Source of the DNA: Pseudarthrobacter sp. Fe7
GTDB taxonomy: Bacteria; Actinomycetota; Actinomycetes; Actinomycetales; Micrococcaceae
Direction of reading: 5' to 3'
DNA: 64,000 nucleotides
Assembly (NCBI GenBank): GCA_024372495.1
Contig: CP099977.1
Location: 558,001 to 622,000 of the forward strand
Shown: positions 1-10,298 of the stretch, piece after piece
Numbering within the stretch: the stretch's first letter is position 1
Layout of the letters: every line of letters starts with the position of its first letter
Position numbers and translations under genes: made by a program
Notes under the pieces: model-generated
What the model saw: the letters and a program-made list of their open reading frames with translations, nothing else
Databases searched by the model: none
Told to the model about the DNA's origin: nothing

Positions 1-662
1 ATGAACACGGGTCCGTGTACCGGGCCCTTGCGGACGCCGTCGGCGAGGTCGCCGGAACACGCCCCAACGAGTCTCAAGTCCAGGAATGGATGGGCGCCGA
101 CAAGACAGAAGCCCTCGCTGGCCTCACCCGCGTTGTGGGCGGGGAACCGACAACTGAACTCGTCGAGCGCGGCGTCAATCTTTTCAAATCTCTGCTGTCC
201 CGCTACTATGCAGCCCGCCCGCCCGTCGCCCTCCCCGGCGTCGAGGAAACACTCGCCGACCTCCGGGGGCGCGGGATGAAGATCGCCCTCACGACGGGGT
301 TCTCCCGTGACGTGGCCTGCCCGCTCCTGGCCAGCCTCGGCTGGGTTGTCGCGCCACTGGAGGAAACGGACGACGCCGGACCGGCCAGCCTCCTGCTCGA
401 CGCCGTTGTGTGCTCCGACGAAGTCGCCGCCGGCCGCCCCGCGCCATACATGATCCACCGTGCCATGGAACGCACGGGCGTCCAGGACGTCACGCAGGTC
501 CTCGCCGCGGGCGACACCGTCAACGATCTCCTCGCCGCGACCCGCGCGGGCGTGACCGCCGTCGGGGTCCTGACCGGCAAGCTGGGGCGCAAAGATCTCG
601 CGGCCCACCCCCACGACCACATTGTCAGAGGCGTCCAGGACATCCCCGAATTACTCAGCTGA
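1..662 (+). CDS. Phosphonatase-like HAD hydrolase (5' end cut by window)
   Basis: The reading frame is open from base 3, before the GTG at 15, so the N-terminus with the first HAD aspartate lies outside the window. Visible parts fit the HAD superfamily: a threonine motif (ALTTGFSRD, about residue 92 of the visible part), a lysine-less GRPAPYMI stretch at about 138, and the acidic motif GDTVNDLLAA at about 166. The early EHGSVYRALADAV segment and the GRPAP element are typical of phosphonoacetaldehyde hydrolase relatives (TIGR03351-type, phosphonatase-like). That family is usually found next to phosphonate transporters, and phnDCE follows directly here. Expected role: cleavage or dephosphorylation of an imported organophosphonate or its aldehyde product in the cytoplasm. 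The exact substrate is not shown by sequence. Confidence 0.8.
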   Translation, partial: EHGSVYRALADAVGEVAGTRPNESQVQEWMGADKTEALAGLTRVVGGEPTTELVERGVNLFKSLLSRYYAARPPVALPGVEETLADLRGRGMKIALTTGFSRDVACPLLASLGWVVAPLEETDDAGPASLLLDAVVCSDEVAAGRPAPYMIHRAMERTGVQDVTQVLAAGDTVNDLLAATRAGVTAVGVLTGKLGRKDLAAHPHDHIVRGVQDIPELLS

Positions 663-736
663 CAACACACCTCGGGGGCGCGTCACGGGGTGCTTGACAC
701 AGTTGCCGGGCCCTTGCCACGCGGCGCCGGGCACCC

Positions 737-764
737 GTTTGCAAGAGTTCGATCTTTGTTAACG
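737..764 (+). promoter_or_regulatory. Possible PhoP-type direct repeats upstream of phnD
   Basis: The 188-base gap before phnD contains three GTT-led heptamers, GTTTGCA (737), GTTCGAT (747) and GTTAACG (758), spaced 10 to 11 bases. This spacing resembles actinobacterial PHO boxes, which are 11-base direct repeat units beginning GTTC. The match to the consensus is weak. The phosphonate genes downstream make phosphate control plausible. Treat as a candidate only. Confidence 0.25.
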
Positions 765-850
765 TTTCCCACCCAAATTCAGTACAAAAATTTCCCGCCC
801 GCGGAACAAAGTTTGCGTGTACCCCGACACATATCCCGGAAGGCACCCCC

Positions 851-1800
851 ATGTCACTCGCCACTGCGAGCCGCGCCGTCAAGGCCTCGGCAATTGCGCT
901 GACCGCGATCCTCGCCCTCAGCGCCTGCGCCACCTCTGCCGGAAACACGGCCACACCCGAGGCCGGCACGTTCGCCAAGGACTCCAGCACACTCATCATC
1001 GGCATGGTTCCCGACGAGAGCTCCGCAACCTCCACGTGGCAGCCCGTTGCCGACTACGTTGCCAAAGTGACGGGCAAAAGGTTGAGGTCAAGGAATCCTC
1101 AAATTACGCCGCGCTGATTGAGGCCAGCGTCGCCGGCCAGGTGGACGTCGTCTCGTTCTCGGCCTTCACCTACCTCCAGGCCAAGGCCAAGGGCGCACAG
1201 TTCACACCGGTAGGCGCCACCGTGGACGCCAGTACGCACCAGCCCGGCTACTACTCAAACGCCATCGTTCCGGCCGCGTCGGATATCAAGGACCTTGCCG
1301 GATTTAAAGGCAAAAAGGTTTGCTTCGTCAACGAAAACTCGACGTCCGGCTACCTGTTCCCGCAGTACCTTCTCCACAAGGCCGGCCTCACGAAGGGTGA
1401 CTACACGCCCGTGTTTGCAGGCAAACACGACGTCTCGGCACAGAAGACCGCACAGGGCAAGGAGTGCGACGCGGGCTTTGCGCAGGAAATCACCGTCACC
1501 ACCACCGGGCCGGCCGCTGGCCTGTTCAAGGCCGAAGACCTCAAAGTGGTTGATAAGGCCTTCGTTCCCGGTCCGCCCTTCTCAGTAGGCGACGCCCTCC
1601 CGGCCGACCTCAAGTCCCAGCTGAAGGAAAAGTTGTCCACCGTGACAACTGCTGACCTCAGGGCCGCCGGCATTACCACCTCGCCGGCATTTGAAAAGTT
1701 CTTCGGCGAAGGCTACAAGCCGGTTGACGACGCATACTACAACAACCTGCGCGACCTCTGCAAGACGCTTCCCGACGTCAAAACCTGCGAAGGCGTCTGA
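851..1800 (+). CDS. phnD: Phosphonate ABC transporter substrate-binding lipoprotein PhnD (one-base frameshift)
   Basis: Periplasmic-binding lipoprotein that captures phosphonate (or phosphite/phosphate esters) for the PhnC-PhnE importer. The ATG at 851 has GGAAGG upstream. The signal peptide ends in a lipobox LSAC with the acceptor Cys at residue 26. The mature protein shows the PhnD pattern: IGMVPDESS start, then QPVADYVAKVTGK, ESSNYAALIEA, CFVNENSTSGYLFPQ and HDVSAQKTA. The frame breaks near base 1078, where GGCAAAAGGTT is seen but GGC AAA AAG GTT is expected. Adding one A gives a 316-residue protein, normal for PhnD. It lies 2 bases before phnC. The break is most simply a lost A in a homopolymer. 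Confidence 0.9.
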
Positions 1801-1802
1801 AC

Positions 1803-2622
1803 ATGTCCAACGCTCATGCCGTCGAAATCGACGGGCTTGTCAAGCTCTACGGCGGAACCCGCGCGCTCGACGGTGTGAGCCTCACGGTCGGGGAGGGCCA
1901 AATCGTTGTCCTCCTCGGCCTGTCGGGATCCGGCAAATCAACCCTTCTGCGCCACATCAACAAGCTCGATGTCCCCACCGAAGGCCACATCCGCGTCCTG
2001 GGCGAGGACGTCGCTTCGCTCCGGGGCAAGGGGCTGCGACACCTGCGCTCCCGCGTCGGCGTCGTGTTCCAACAGTTCGAGCTCGTCGGCTCACTTTCGG
2101 TACTCGAAAATGTCCTCACCGGTGCCCTTGCACGTCTCAGCGGACCTCGCTTGGGCACCTGGATGTACCCTAAGGAACTCCGTACCGCAGCGCTCGGCCA
2201 CCTCGACCGCGTCGGCCTTGCCGGCCGCGAGCACCAGCGGTCCGACACACTGTCAGGGGGCCAGCAGCAGCGCGTCGCGATCGCGCGGGCCCTGATGCAG
2301 TCCCCCGAGATCCTCCTTGCCGACGAGCCCGTAGCATCACTGGACCCCGAGTCCTCACAACAGGTCATGGACCTCATCCGCGAGATCGGCCGGGAGCGGG
2401 GCCTCACGGTCCTTTGCAGTCTCCACCAGGTGGAGCTTGCGATGTCCTGGGGCGACCGCTTGGTTGGACTGCGCGCGGGCAAGGTAGTCCTGGACACGCC
2501 CGCCTCGGGCGTCGATAGAGATTCCGTCATGCAGATCTACAGCGCGGTCGCGCCCGGGGTGCCGGCCGAGCCTGGCGGCGCTGGACGCAACCGTCCCGCA
2601 TCTCCGGCAGGCGGTATCGTGA
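1803..2622 (+). CDS. phnC: Phosphonate ABC transporter ATPase PhnC (one-base frameshift near the 3' end)
   Basis: Cytoplasmic ATPase of the phosphonate importer. Walker A (GLSGSGKST) is near residue 38, the ABC signature LSGGQQQRVAIARAL near 150, and Walker B ILLADEP near 170. As written, the frame runs on into phnE and even into the deacetylase gene, but this is due to one extra C at about 2571 (GAGCCTGG for GAGCTGG). Removing it gives the tail AELAALDATVPHLRQAVS and a TGA at 2620-2622 that overlaps the phnE GTG (GTGA). That yields 272 residues, normal for PhnC. So I do not accept a PhnC-PhnE fusion. Confidence 0.88.
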
Positions 2623-4245
2623 CAACCCTCGCCACTCCCAAAGCCCAAGCCAAGATTCCACGGGTCGGTGGCGGACCTGGCCGTCGCCGGGCGGCCTCAC
2701 TTACGATCGCGGGCGTGCTGGGTTTCTTCGCTGCCGCCGCGATCGTGGCGTTCGCGACTCTGGATTTTTCAGGCGTCCGATTTCAGAAAAGCATCACTTC
2801 TACCCAACGCTTCTTTGCGCGCATGTTCCCCCTCGACTTCTCCGAGCCCGGGGAACTGCTCCGACTCACGGTCCTAACCCTCGCCATTGTCATCTGCGGG
2901 ACCGTCCTGTCGGCCATCATCTCGGTACCTGTCGCCTACTGGGCGGCCCGAAACACGAGCCCGCACCCAAGCCTGCAGTGGATCGGACGTGCCACTACCG
3001 TGCTGGCACGCGCATTTCCCGAACTCATCCTCATCATCATTCTGGCCACGATGTTCAGCCTCGGCTCTCTTCCCGGCATCTTGGCCATCGGCCTGCACTC
3101 GGTCGGCATGGTCGCCAAACTATTTGCCGATGCGATTGAGCAGATCGACGAGGGCCCCCGAACCGCTATCCGTGCAGCCGGGGGGACAAAAATGCAGCAG
3201 TTCGTCTCCGGCATCCTCCCGCAGGTGACGCCCAGCCTGGATCGCTACGATCCTGCACCGCAACGACATCAACCTGAGGGCATCGGCGATCCTCGGATAC
3301 GTCGGCATGCCCGGGCTGGGCTACGAGCTCTCCGCAAGCATCCAGCGGCTCGATTACAAACGTGCGATGGCTGTTGCCCTGCTCCTGTTCCTGCTCTGTG
3401 CTGTCATGGAGATTATCTCGGTCTTTATACGCCGGATGGTCCTGAACAGCGGGCACACGGCATCGGCGACGCCCACCCCATGGGAACGTGCCCGCGGGGC
3501 CCTAATGGGCTGGACCGCGGTCACGGTAATTGCCGCCTCTGCATGCATAGCCCAGCCCAACTGGGGCGACTTCCTCACCATTTGGGCTGTCCTGCCCGAG
3601 CGCATCGCATACTTCTTCCCGTTCTCCACCGGCGAATACACTTGGCCCCAGGCCTTCGCCATGCTGTGGGACACCACCGCGATCGCACTCGCAGGCACGC
3701 TGATCGGCGTCGTTTTCTCCATCATCATCGGTTCCCTTGCAGCGCGGAACGTGGCGGCCAGCAGCCCCGCCCGCACCGGTGCCCGACTCCTCCTGCTGAT
3801 GGTGCGCGGCATCCCCGAACTAATTCTCGCCATTGTGCTGATCCTCGTGACAGGCCTTGGCGGCAGCGCTGCGGCACTCGCCCTGGGCATCGGCACAGTA
3901 GGCCTGCTCGGCAAGCTTCTGGCAGACTCGATCGAGGAAGTCGACCCCGGCCCCGAACGTGCGCTCAAAGCCGTCGGGGCTTCCCGGCCGCAGGTATACT
4001 TCTCATCCACCATGCCGCAGGCATCGCCCGCGTTCATCGGACATATGTTCTACGCCCTGGACACCAACGTCCGCGCGGCAACTGTCCTTGCCGTGGTCGG
4101 TGCCGGGGGCGTTGGCCAAGCGATGTTCAACGCCGCCCAGCTGAGCAAATACAACGTCGTGGCCACCTTCACGCTGCTGGTAATCGCCGTGGTGCTCAGC
4201 ATCGAGGGACTGGCAGTGTTACTCCGCAAATTGCTCTCCTACTAG
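2619..4245 (+). CDS. phnE: Phosphonate ABC transporter permease PhnE, tandem-domain form (one-base frameshift)
   Basis: Membrane permease of the phosphonate importer, holding two PhnE permease domains in one chain (about residues 1-265 and 285-541). Each domain has hydrophobic helices and the coupling loop pattern ARAFPELILIIILA / VRGIPELILAIVLI followed by EQIDEGPRTAIRAAGG / EEVDPGPERALKAVGA. The GTG start at 2619 overlaps the phnC stop. The frame breaks near 3236 (CAGCCTGG for CAGCTGG). With one C removed the first domain continues as SWIATILHRNDINLRAS and the whole gene is 542 codons. Two-domain PhnE proteins are known in Actinobacteria, so the length itself is not odd. Confidence 0.87.
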
Positions 4246-4280
4246 AGCGTATCTTCAGACCTCCAGGCCCGGGAAATTCT

Positions 4281-5123
4281 ATGTGTGACGATCACCCTGC
4301 CGACACCAGTCGACGCGCTGCGATCGGTTTCCTCGGGGCATCCCTGGCGACTGCACTGGCTGCATGTTCGACGCCCGGAACCACGTCCGCGAAAGATCCA
4401 GCCTCGGGAGCCGTCAGGGCTGAGTCGTCGGCCGGCCCTGACGGGCCGGCAACGAGTCATGCAGCAAGCCCCGCAACATCGACCAAGGGCCCCCGGGGCT
4501 CCTTCGTTCCGGACTATTCGTTGCCTCCCATCCAAGACGGCCTTGCTCCAGTGATCACCAGGATCCCGACCAAACAGCCCATTGTGTTCCTCACGATCGA
4601 TGACGGAGCGGTGAAATCCCCGGACAGCGTCCGGCTCCTCGCCGAAAACGACTTTCCTGCGAGTTTGTTCCTGACGAGCAACACCGTCCGGGACAACCCG
4701 GCGTTCTTCAAAGCCTTCATGGAACAAGGCAGCCGGATCGAAAACCACACCGTCAGCCATAACGTGAACATGACCACTCAGTGGGGCTACCAGCGGCAAC
4801 TCGACGACATTATTGGGATGCAGGATTTCGCCATGCAACAGTACGGCCGCAAACCCGCCTTGTTCAGGCCCCCGGGAGGCGCCTACTCCACGACCATGCG
4901 GCAAGCAGCCGCAGCCGCCGGACTCAAAGCAATCATCACCTGGGAAGCCAAGGCCAATGCCGGCCGCATGGACTACCAATACGGCAACACCCTACGGCCC
5001 GGCGACATCGTCCTGATGCACTTCCGGCCCGAATTCGCCGCCGATTTCGCCGCTTTCCGTGCCGCGCAGGACGCTGCCGGCCTGCAAGTTGTGCTACTGG
5101 AGGACTTCCTCGGCGTAGCGTGA
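4281..5123 (+). CDS. Polysaccharide deacetylase (NodB fold), exported lipoprotein
   Basis: Predicted metal-dependent de-N-acetylase acting outside the membrane on peptidoglycan or another N-acetylated glycan. All NodB motifs are present: TIDDG at about residue 105 (catalytic base and metal Asp), HTVSH at about 156 (metal histidines), RPPGGAY at about 196 and LMHF at about 245. The N-terminus has a twin Arg (SRRAAIGFLG) followed by a lipobox LAAC, so export as a Tat-type lipoprotein is likely. A low-complexity Ala/Ser/Pro linker separates anchor and domain. It starts 35 bases after phnE. The family is not normally linked to phosphonate uptake, so the neighbourhood may be incidental. Confidence 0.85.
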   Translation: MCDDHPADTSRRAAIGFLGASLATALAACSTPGTTSAKDPASGAVRAESSAGPDGPATSHAASPATSTKGPRGSFVPDYSLPPIQDGLAPVITRIPTKQPIVFLTIDDGAVKSPDSVRLLAENDFPASLFLTSNTVRDNPAFFKAFMEQGSRIENHTVSHNVNMTTQWGYQRQLDDIIGMQDFAMQQYGRKPALFRPPGGAYSTTMRQAAAAAGLKAIITWEAKANAGRMDYQYGNTLRPGDIVLMHFRPEFAADFAAFRAAQDAAGLQVVLLEDFLGVA

Positions 5124-5498
5124 TGCTCCGGCGTAACCCGATGCGGCACTCCGTCGCCGTTACGGTTATCGATGTTCCGTGTGCACGGGAGCGCTGGGAG
5201 GTGGGCGATTCGAGGGCCAAGCGCATGCCAACCAGGTCAGCACTTCCGTAACCGTGGTGACCATCCAGTCCCGGAACGCGTACTGGATCTCCCGCTTGGG
5301 AAAGAGTTTTTTCGCGTCCCGGGATTGGGCCGGCCCAGAGCCCCGGACACACAGGTGGGAGCCGACGGGCGGTAACGTCCGCTTTTGTTCCATGTCGGTT
5401 CATTGTTCCGTTCCCGTCGCGTCACGTTGTGCCCGGAAGGTTGGAATCTTGGTGACCCGCCAAGGGCCGTTCAGGTCGACCTGAAGTTGGGAGTTACC
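5124..5498. other. Intergenic region before the UgpABE-like operon
   Basis: About 375 bases with no convincing gene on either strand; all open frames lack a family pattern or ribosome site. A promoter for the downstream importer probably lies here. I could not assign clear -35/-10 elements. The last bases contain the GGGAG ribosome site that selects the TTG start at 5499. Confidence 0.5.
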
Positions 5499-6443
5499 TT
5501 GAAGACGATCCTCCAGGGCAGGACCACGACGGCATCCAGGACCGCGGCATCCCGGGGCAGGTCCGGTCTGCGATCACCGGTGGCGTATTTGTTGATCCTC
5601 CCGGCCATGCTGATCTTTCTGGTGTTCACCATCGGGCCGACCATCTTCACGTTTGTCGTCAGCACTTTCAAGTGGAACTGGTTGAACCCCGACCAGAACA
5701 AATTTGTGGGCCTGGCCAATTACCAAATGCTGGTGGACGGCTCGCAGGATCCACCGTTTGCCGCCACGTTGCTGACCTCCGGCTACTTCGTTGGCGCCAT
5801 GGTGGTGGGCGGAACAGCGATTTCACTGGGACTGGCCATGCTGCTGCGCCAAGCGAGACGAATCAACGTTGCCGCCCGCACTGCCGTCTTCCTAGCCCAT
5901 GTCACCCCACTTGTGGCCACATCGATTGTTTGGGTCTGGATCTTCAATCCCCGATTCGGCCTGGCCAACCTGGTCATGAGTTGGGTTGGGATCCCCAATA
6001 TTGACTGGCTCGGCAACTCCCGCTTTGCCATGCCGGCAGTGATCATCTACTCGCTGTGGCACGAAATCGGGTTCACCACCGTGATCTTCCTCGGCGGCCT
6101 GACCACCATATCGACTGAACTGTCCGAGGCGGCCCGCCTCGACGGATGCAACGCCTGGCAGGAATTTTGGAACGTCACGTTCCCGCAGCTTCGACCCGTC
6201 GCCATCTTCGTCATCGTGGTCTCCTCCGTGGCTTCTCTGCAGGCTTTCACGCAGTTCTTCATGATGACCGGAGGCGGCCCCGGGTTCGACACGGCAACGC
6301 TGGGCTTCCAGCTCTACCAGCAGGCATTCGTATTCAGAAAAACCGGCTACGCCGCCGCGCTGGCCGTAATTCTCTTCAGCATCACGGTGGCGCTCTCAAT
6401 CCTGCAGCTGCGAACGACCCGCTCCCTTGGCCGGACTGTCTGA
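5499..6443 (+). CDS. Sugar/glycerol-phosphate-type ABC importer permease (UgpA-like)
   Basis: First integral membrane subunit of a carbohydrate-uptake family importer. The TTG at 5499 is chosen because GGGAG sits 5 bases upstream; in-frame upstream codons give an improbable extension. About six hydrophobic segments are visible, starting SPVAYLLILPAMLIFLVFTI. The MalF/UgpA-type EAA loop is present: ELSEAARLDGCNAWQEFWNVTFP. No ATPase gene is in this operon, so the transporter probably borrows a shared MsiK-type ATPase encoded elsewhere. It is followed by the binding protein and the second permease. The substrate is inferred only from UgpB likeness of the partner. Confidence 0.85.
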   Translation: MKTILQGRTTTASRTAASRGRSGLRSPVAYLLILPAMLIFLVFTIGPTIFTFVVSTFKWNWLNPDQNKFVGLANYQMLVDGSQDPPFAATLLTSGYFVGAMVVGGTAISLGLAMLLRQARRINVAARTAVFLAHVTPLVATSIVWVWIFNPRFGLANLVMSWVGIPNIDWLGNSRFAMPAVIIYSLWHEIGFTTVIFLGGLTTISTELSEAARLDGCNAWQEFWNVTFPQLRPVAIFVIVVSSVASLQAFTQFFMMTGGGPGFDTATLGFQLYQQAFVFRKTGYAAALAVILFSITVALSILQLRTTRSLGRTV

Positions 6444-6503
6444 GACGTTGCGGCAAAACCCCTGCTCTACCACTCACTTCACCATCACTTGTAGGAGAAC
6501 AAA

Positions 6504-7834
6504 ATGACGCAAAACACGAAACCTCTGTGCACGGGCGGCCGTGGCCGGCTCCTTGCCACCTCAGTCCTGGTTGCCGCTGGGCTGACGCTCAGCGCCTGCG
6601 GCGCCAACACGAGTGCCGGCACGGGCACAGACAGCACTATGCCAGCAGACACCGGGGCGCCTGCGACCGTCACCTTCATGGAAGCAATGTCATCAGGCGC
6701 ACAGAAAACCGCACTGGCTAAGATGACCAAAGACTTCATGGACAAAAACCCGAACATCAAGGTCGAGTTACAGGACCAGCCCGACTACGGAACTCTGCAG
6801 ACGAAAATCAACGCCCAGACGGCCGCGGGAACGCCCCCGACGATCGCGCAGGTGTACGGAAGCTGGGCCGATGAATTCGCCACAAGCGAAGTCATCGTCC
6901 CGCTGGACGACTACGTCGCAAAAAGCGATCAATATCAGAGCTTCTTCGCTGGCATCAAGAAGGACATGAAACTCGCGGACGGCAAAACCTGGATGTGGCC
7001 GTTCAACAAATCCGTCGTAGTCCAGTACTACAACCCGGCCATGGTCCCGGCGGCGCCCAAGACCTGGGACGAGTTCGCCGCAACGGCGAAAACAGCCTCC
7101 ACAGGCAACACTGTTGCCCTGTCGATCGACCCGGGCAGTTCCTCAGGACCTGCCGGTGGCACCGCATTGTTTGAAATCCTGGCCGAATCGATGGGCGAAC
7201 CAGTCTTCGCCGCCGACGGGACACCACAGTTCACCAAGGACGGCGCGGCCAAGGCGATGGACTATCTGGTCCGAATGAAGAAAGAGGGGTCCTTGGTGCT
7301 GGGGACCAACTACCCCGGCCAGGCCGCACTGGGCGGTGGCACCGGGGCGTTTGATGTCTCCACCGTGGCGAGCTACCCATTCAACCTGAAGGCAGTAGGG
7401 GACAAGTTCAAACTCGGTGTCGCCGCTCTGCCCTCAGGCCCCAAAGGCGCGGCCAACCAGTTGGCCGGCACCAACATTGCCCTCTTCGCCAAGAGCTCGG
7501 ATGCCGAAAAGGCCGCCGCATGGAAATATATGCAGTTTCTGACTTCGCCGGAGGAAATGGCCTACTGGTCCGCTACAACGGGCTATCTGCCGGTCAGCAA
7601 GGACGCCATGGACCAGCCGGCGTTCAAGGACTACGCCGCCAAGACCCCGTTCGTAACCGACGCCACCAACCAGCTTGACGCAGCCACTCCACTCCCCCGA
7701 AGTCCTGGGTCAACAAAGCCTCCGGTGCCCTGGCCCAAGCCATCCAAGCCGCCGTGAACGGATCATCAAGTTCACAGGATGCCCTGGCCGCAGCCCAGGA
7801 CTCGGCCATGAAAGCCATGAAGGGTTCCCAGTAA
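6504..7834 (+). CDS. Extracellular solute-binding lipoprotein, UgpB-like (one-base frameshift)
   Basis: Binding protein of the importer. AGGAG lies 6 bases before the ATG. The signal peptide ends LSAC with the lipidated Cys at residue 32. The body shows the family pattern (PTIAQVYGSWADEFA, MWPFNKSVVVQYYNPAM, and YWSATTGYLPVSKDAM near the C-terminus, the last typical of UgpB relatives). Near 7695 the C run in CTCCCCCGAAG is one base short. With one C added the protein continues KSWVNKASGALAQAIQA and ends at TAA 7832-7834, giving 443 residues. As written it would stop early at 7757. UgpB relatives bind glycerol-3-phosphate or its diesters, but other polyols and sugars are possible. Confidence 0.86.
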
Positions 7835-7839
7835 CGGCC

Positions 7840-8793
7840 GTGGAAACAAAAACGCCCACGATGACCCCAAGCACAAGAACGCAAACGAACGCCTCGGTAG
7901 GACGCGCGGGCTGGCGCCCCGGGCCACCGCGTATCAGCAGGGGACCAGCAGGGCGCACCCCGGGCCGCCACAACGGCCGGGTGGGGCGGCTGCTGCAGCC
8001 CGGTGCCGCCATCGCCGTGGGACTCATTTTCCTGGTTCCCATCTTATGGATGCTGATCACCAGCGTCGCATCGGACGCGGACGTCTTCACGTTCCCGCCC
8101 AGACTCTGGCCGGCCTGGGACTTTTCCAACTATGCCAAGGCCTGGGGCAAGAGCCCGTGGCTGACGTACTTCGGAAACACGGTGCTGATCGCAGGCAGCG
8201 TCGTCCTGCTGGTCCTGATCACATCGCTGCTGGCAGGGTTCGCGTTCGCCCTCATGCGGTTCCGCGGCAAGGGGGTCCTCTTCTTGCTGGTAATGAGCGC
8301 CATGATGGTGCCCCAAACCGTGCTGCTCATACCGAACTTCATCATGGCCCAAAAGCTGGGATGGTACGACACCTATCTGATCCAAATCGTCCCCTGGGGC
8401 GCATCGGTATTCGGCATCTTCCTGCTCCGCCAGTTCTTCCTCACACTGCCCAAGGAACTTTTCGAAGCAGCCGAAATGGATGGCGCCGGGCCGCTCCGGA
8501 TGCTGTTCTCGGTCGCTGCGCCGCTTGCCGCGCCCAGCCTCGTTTTGGTGGCGCTGAACTCCTTCATGGGTTCCTGGAACGCGTTCGTCTGGCCCTACAT
8601 CATGACCAAATCCGACGCTGTCCGGCCGATAGAAGTAGGACTTCAAGCCTTTTACGGGACAGAGGGAACCGACTGGACAGGGCTCTGCGCGGCAGTCTCC
8701 TTCACGACGCTGCCCATCATCGTGCTCTTTCTGTTCCTGCAAAAATACTTCGTCACTGGCGTTTACGGCACACAGGGCAGTGTCCGTGGCTGA
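7840..8793 (+). CDS. Sugar/glycerol-phosphate-type ABC importer permease (UgpE-like)
   Basis: Second integral membrane subunit. Start is either GTG 7840 or ATG 7861; neither has a strong ribosome site, and translation may be coupled to the binding protein that ends at 7834. A basic, Pro/Arg-rich N-terminal segment precedes about six hydrophobic helices beginning at GAAIAVGLIFLVPILWM. The EAA loop is LPKELFEAAEMDGAGPLRML. It completes a permease pair with the 5499 gene. The C-terminus FVTGVYGTQGSVRG is the usual MalG/UgpE type ending. Confidence 0.86.
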   Translation: METKTPTMTPSTRTQTNASVGRAGWRPGPPRISRGPAGRTPGRHNGRVGRLLQPGAAIAVGLIFLVPILWMLITSVASDADVFTFPPRLWPAWDFSNYAKAWGKSPWLTYFGNTVLIAGSVVLLVLITSLLAGFAFALMRFRGKGVLFLLVMSAMMVPQTVLLIPNFIMAQKLGWYDTYLIQIVPWGASVFGIFLLRQFFLTLPKELFEAAEMDGAGPLRMLFSVAAPLAAPSLVLVALNSFMGSWNAFVWPYIMTKSDAVRPIEVGLQAFYGTEGTDWTGLCAAVSFTTLPIIVLFLFLQKYFVTGVYGTQGSVRG

Positions 8794-8833
8794 CGAACCA
8801 CAACACGATCAACACCCACGAACGGGACCTGGC

Positions 8834-10198
8834 ATGACAACGATTGAATTCTTTGGCGGGATCGGAGTGATCGGATCCTCCAAAATCATGGTCTCCACAC
8901 CCACCGCGCGCGTGCTGCTGGACATGGGACTGGACATCCCGTCCGACCAGGACCTGTTCCGCGCCCCGGTGCGTGAACGCCCCGGCTTCGAACTGCGCGA
9001 CCGCCTCGCCGTCGGGTATGCACCCGCCATGCCCGGCATCTATGACCCCGCTCAACTGGACCCGGGCGCAACCCTGGCCTGGTCCGATGACCGGCTGACC
9101 GCCGTGTTCCTGTCCCACGCCCACCTGGACCACGACGGTGCCCTCGGCTTCCTCAGGCCCGATATCCCCGTCTACGCGCACCCCGACACGGTACTGCTCG
9201 AAGCGGCCATAACCGTCTCCGGGACGTCCGGGCCCGGCAGCCAGCCGGAATTGACCCCCATGACCGGGACTGTCGCCGTCGGGGACATCACCGTCGAAGC
9301 TGTCCCGGTGGACCACGACATCCCGGGCGCCTGCGGATTCCTCGTCACCACACCCGACGGGACACTGGCGTACACCGGGGATATCAACTTCCACCGCGAC
9401 GGCGCCAAACGCAGCCGGGGCTTCGTGGATCGGGTCGCCGGCGTGGACATGCTCGTCACCGAAACAACCATGCTCTCCTTCGACGCGCCAGCTGACGCCC
9501 CCACCCTGGAACCCCGAAGCGAAGCAGAAATACTCGATCTCGCCGCAGAAGCCATGACGCGCGCACCCGGGCTAGCCCTGGTAAGTTTGTACGTCCGTGA
9601 TGTGGATCGCGCCAAACGCCTGATCGCCCACGCAACCGCTCACGGCCGTGTTCTGGTCTGGCCCGGACAGTCCGCAGCGCTACTGCACCACTTCGGCGTC
9701 GAGGGCGTCACCACCTGGGACCGCTCCCGTCCACAGACGCCCGGTCACGCCCAAGCCGTGGTCCGTGCCGAAGCGGCCGGCCCTGGGACAATCCGGACCG
9801 TAAGCCTGGACGCCGTACGGGCCTGCCCGTCCTCGTACCTGATCCAACCCGACGTCTCAGACGTACCCAGCCTCCTGGACCTGCCGCTGACCGCCCCGCA
9901 TCGGCCGCCGGGAACATTCGTACCGTACATCCACGCCCAAGGCGAACCACTGGGACCCTTCATGGCCAACTGGCACACCTACCTGGAATGGCTCGACCGG
10001 CTCGACATCACCTTTGTCAGCATCGGCTCCACCGGCCACGCCACCGGCGAAGCGCTCCACAAAATGGTCACGGACATCCACCCCGGCGTCGTCGTGCCCA
10101 TCCACGGATTCCGTCCCGAAGCCCTCCAAGTGGACGTTCCCAGGCTCCTCCCCAAATACGGCGCCTCCTACACCCTTAAAGGCCAGAGGATCCGCTAG
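8834..10198 (+). CDS. MBL-fold hydrolase of the RNase J-like (beta-CASP) type
   Basis: A 454-residue metallo-beta-lactamase fold protein. Metal-site motif SHAHLDHDGA is at about residues 95-104, with VDHDIPGACG and the Asp of AYTGDINFHRDG further on. The C-terminal STGHATGE (about 398) and PIHGFRPEAL (about 421) match the RNase J/beta-CASP layout (GHAS and PVHGE). The protein is shorter than RNase J and lacks its C-terminal dimer domain, so it may act on a small phosphodiester or another non-RNA substrate; this is inference from its place between an importer and a HAD phosphatase. ATG 8834 is preferred over an upstream GTG-type start at 8780 because homology begins at MTTIEFFGGIG. Confidence 0.8.
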   Translation: MTTIEFFGGIGVIGSSKIMVSTPTARVLLDMGLDIPSDQDLFRAPVRERPGFELRDRLAVGYAPAMPGIYDPAQLDPGATLAWSDDRLTAVFLSHAHLDHDGALGFLRPDIPVYAHPDTVLLEAAITVSGTSGPGSQPELTPMTGTVAVGDITVEAVPVDHDIPGACGFLVTTPDGTLAYTGDINFHRDGAKRSRGFVDRVAGVDMLVTETTMLSFDAPADAPTLEPRSEAEILDLAAEAMTRAPGLALVSLYVRDVDRAKRLIAHATAHGRVLVWPGQSAALLHHFGVEGVTTWDRSRPQTPGHAQAVVRAEAAGPGTIRTVSLDAVRACPSSYLIQPDVSDVPSLLDLPLTAPHRPPGTFVPYIHAQGEPLGPFMANWHTYLEWLDRLDITFVSIGSTGHATGEALHKMVTDIHPGVVVPIHGFRPEALQVDVPRLLPKYGASYTLKGQRIR

Positions 10199-10298
10199 AC
10201 GTGGCACCGTCTGGCGGCACCCTGTGACGGACCGGCGGACCCCGCAGCCACGCCGCCGCTCCCCCACCCACACACTCAGCGATGATCGAAAGTCTCCC

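Noticed and set aside
1803..5123. A 1106-codon open frame that would fuse PhnC, PhnE and the polysaccharide deacetylase
   Set aside because: It arises from extra bases near 2571 and 3236. The corrected phnC ends at TGA 2622 overlapping the phnE GTG, phnE ends at 4245, and the deacetylase has its own signal peptide.
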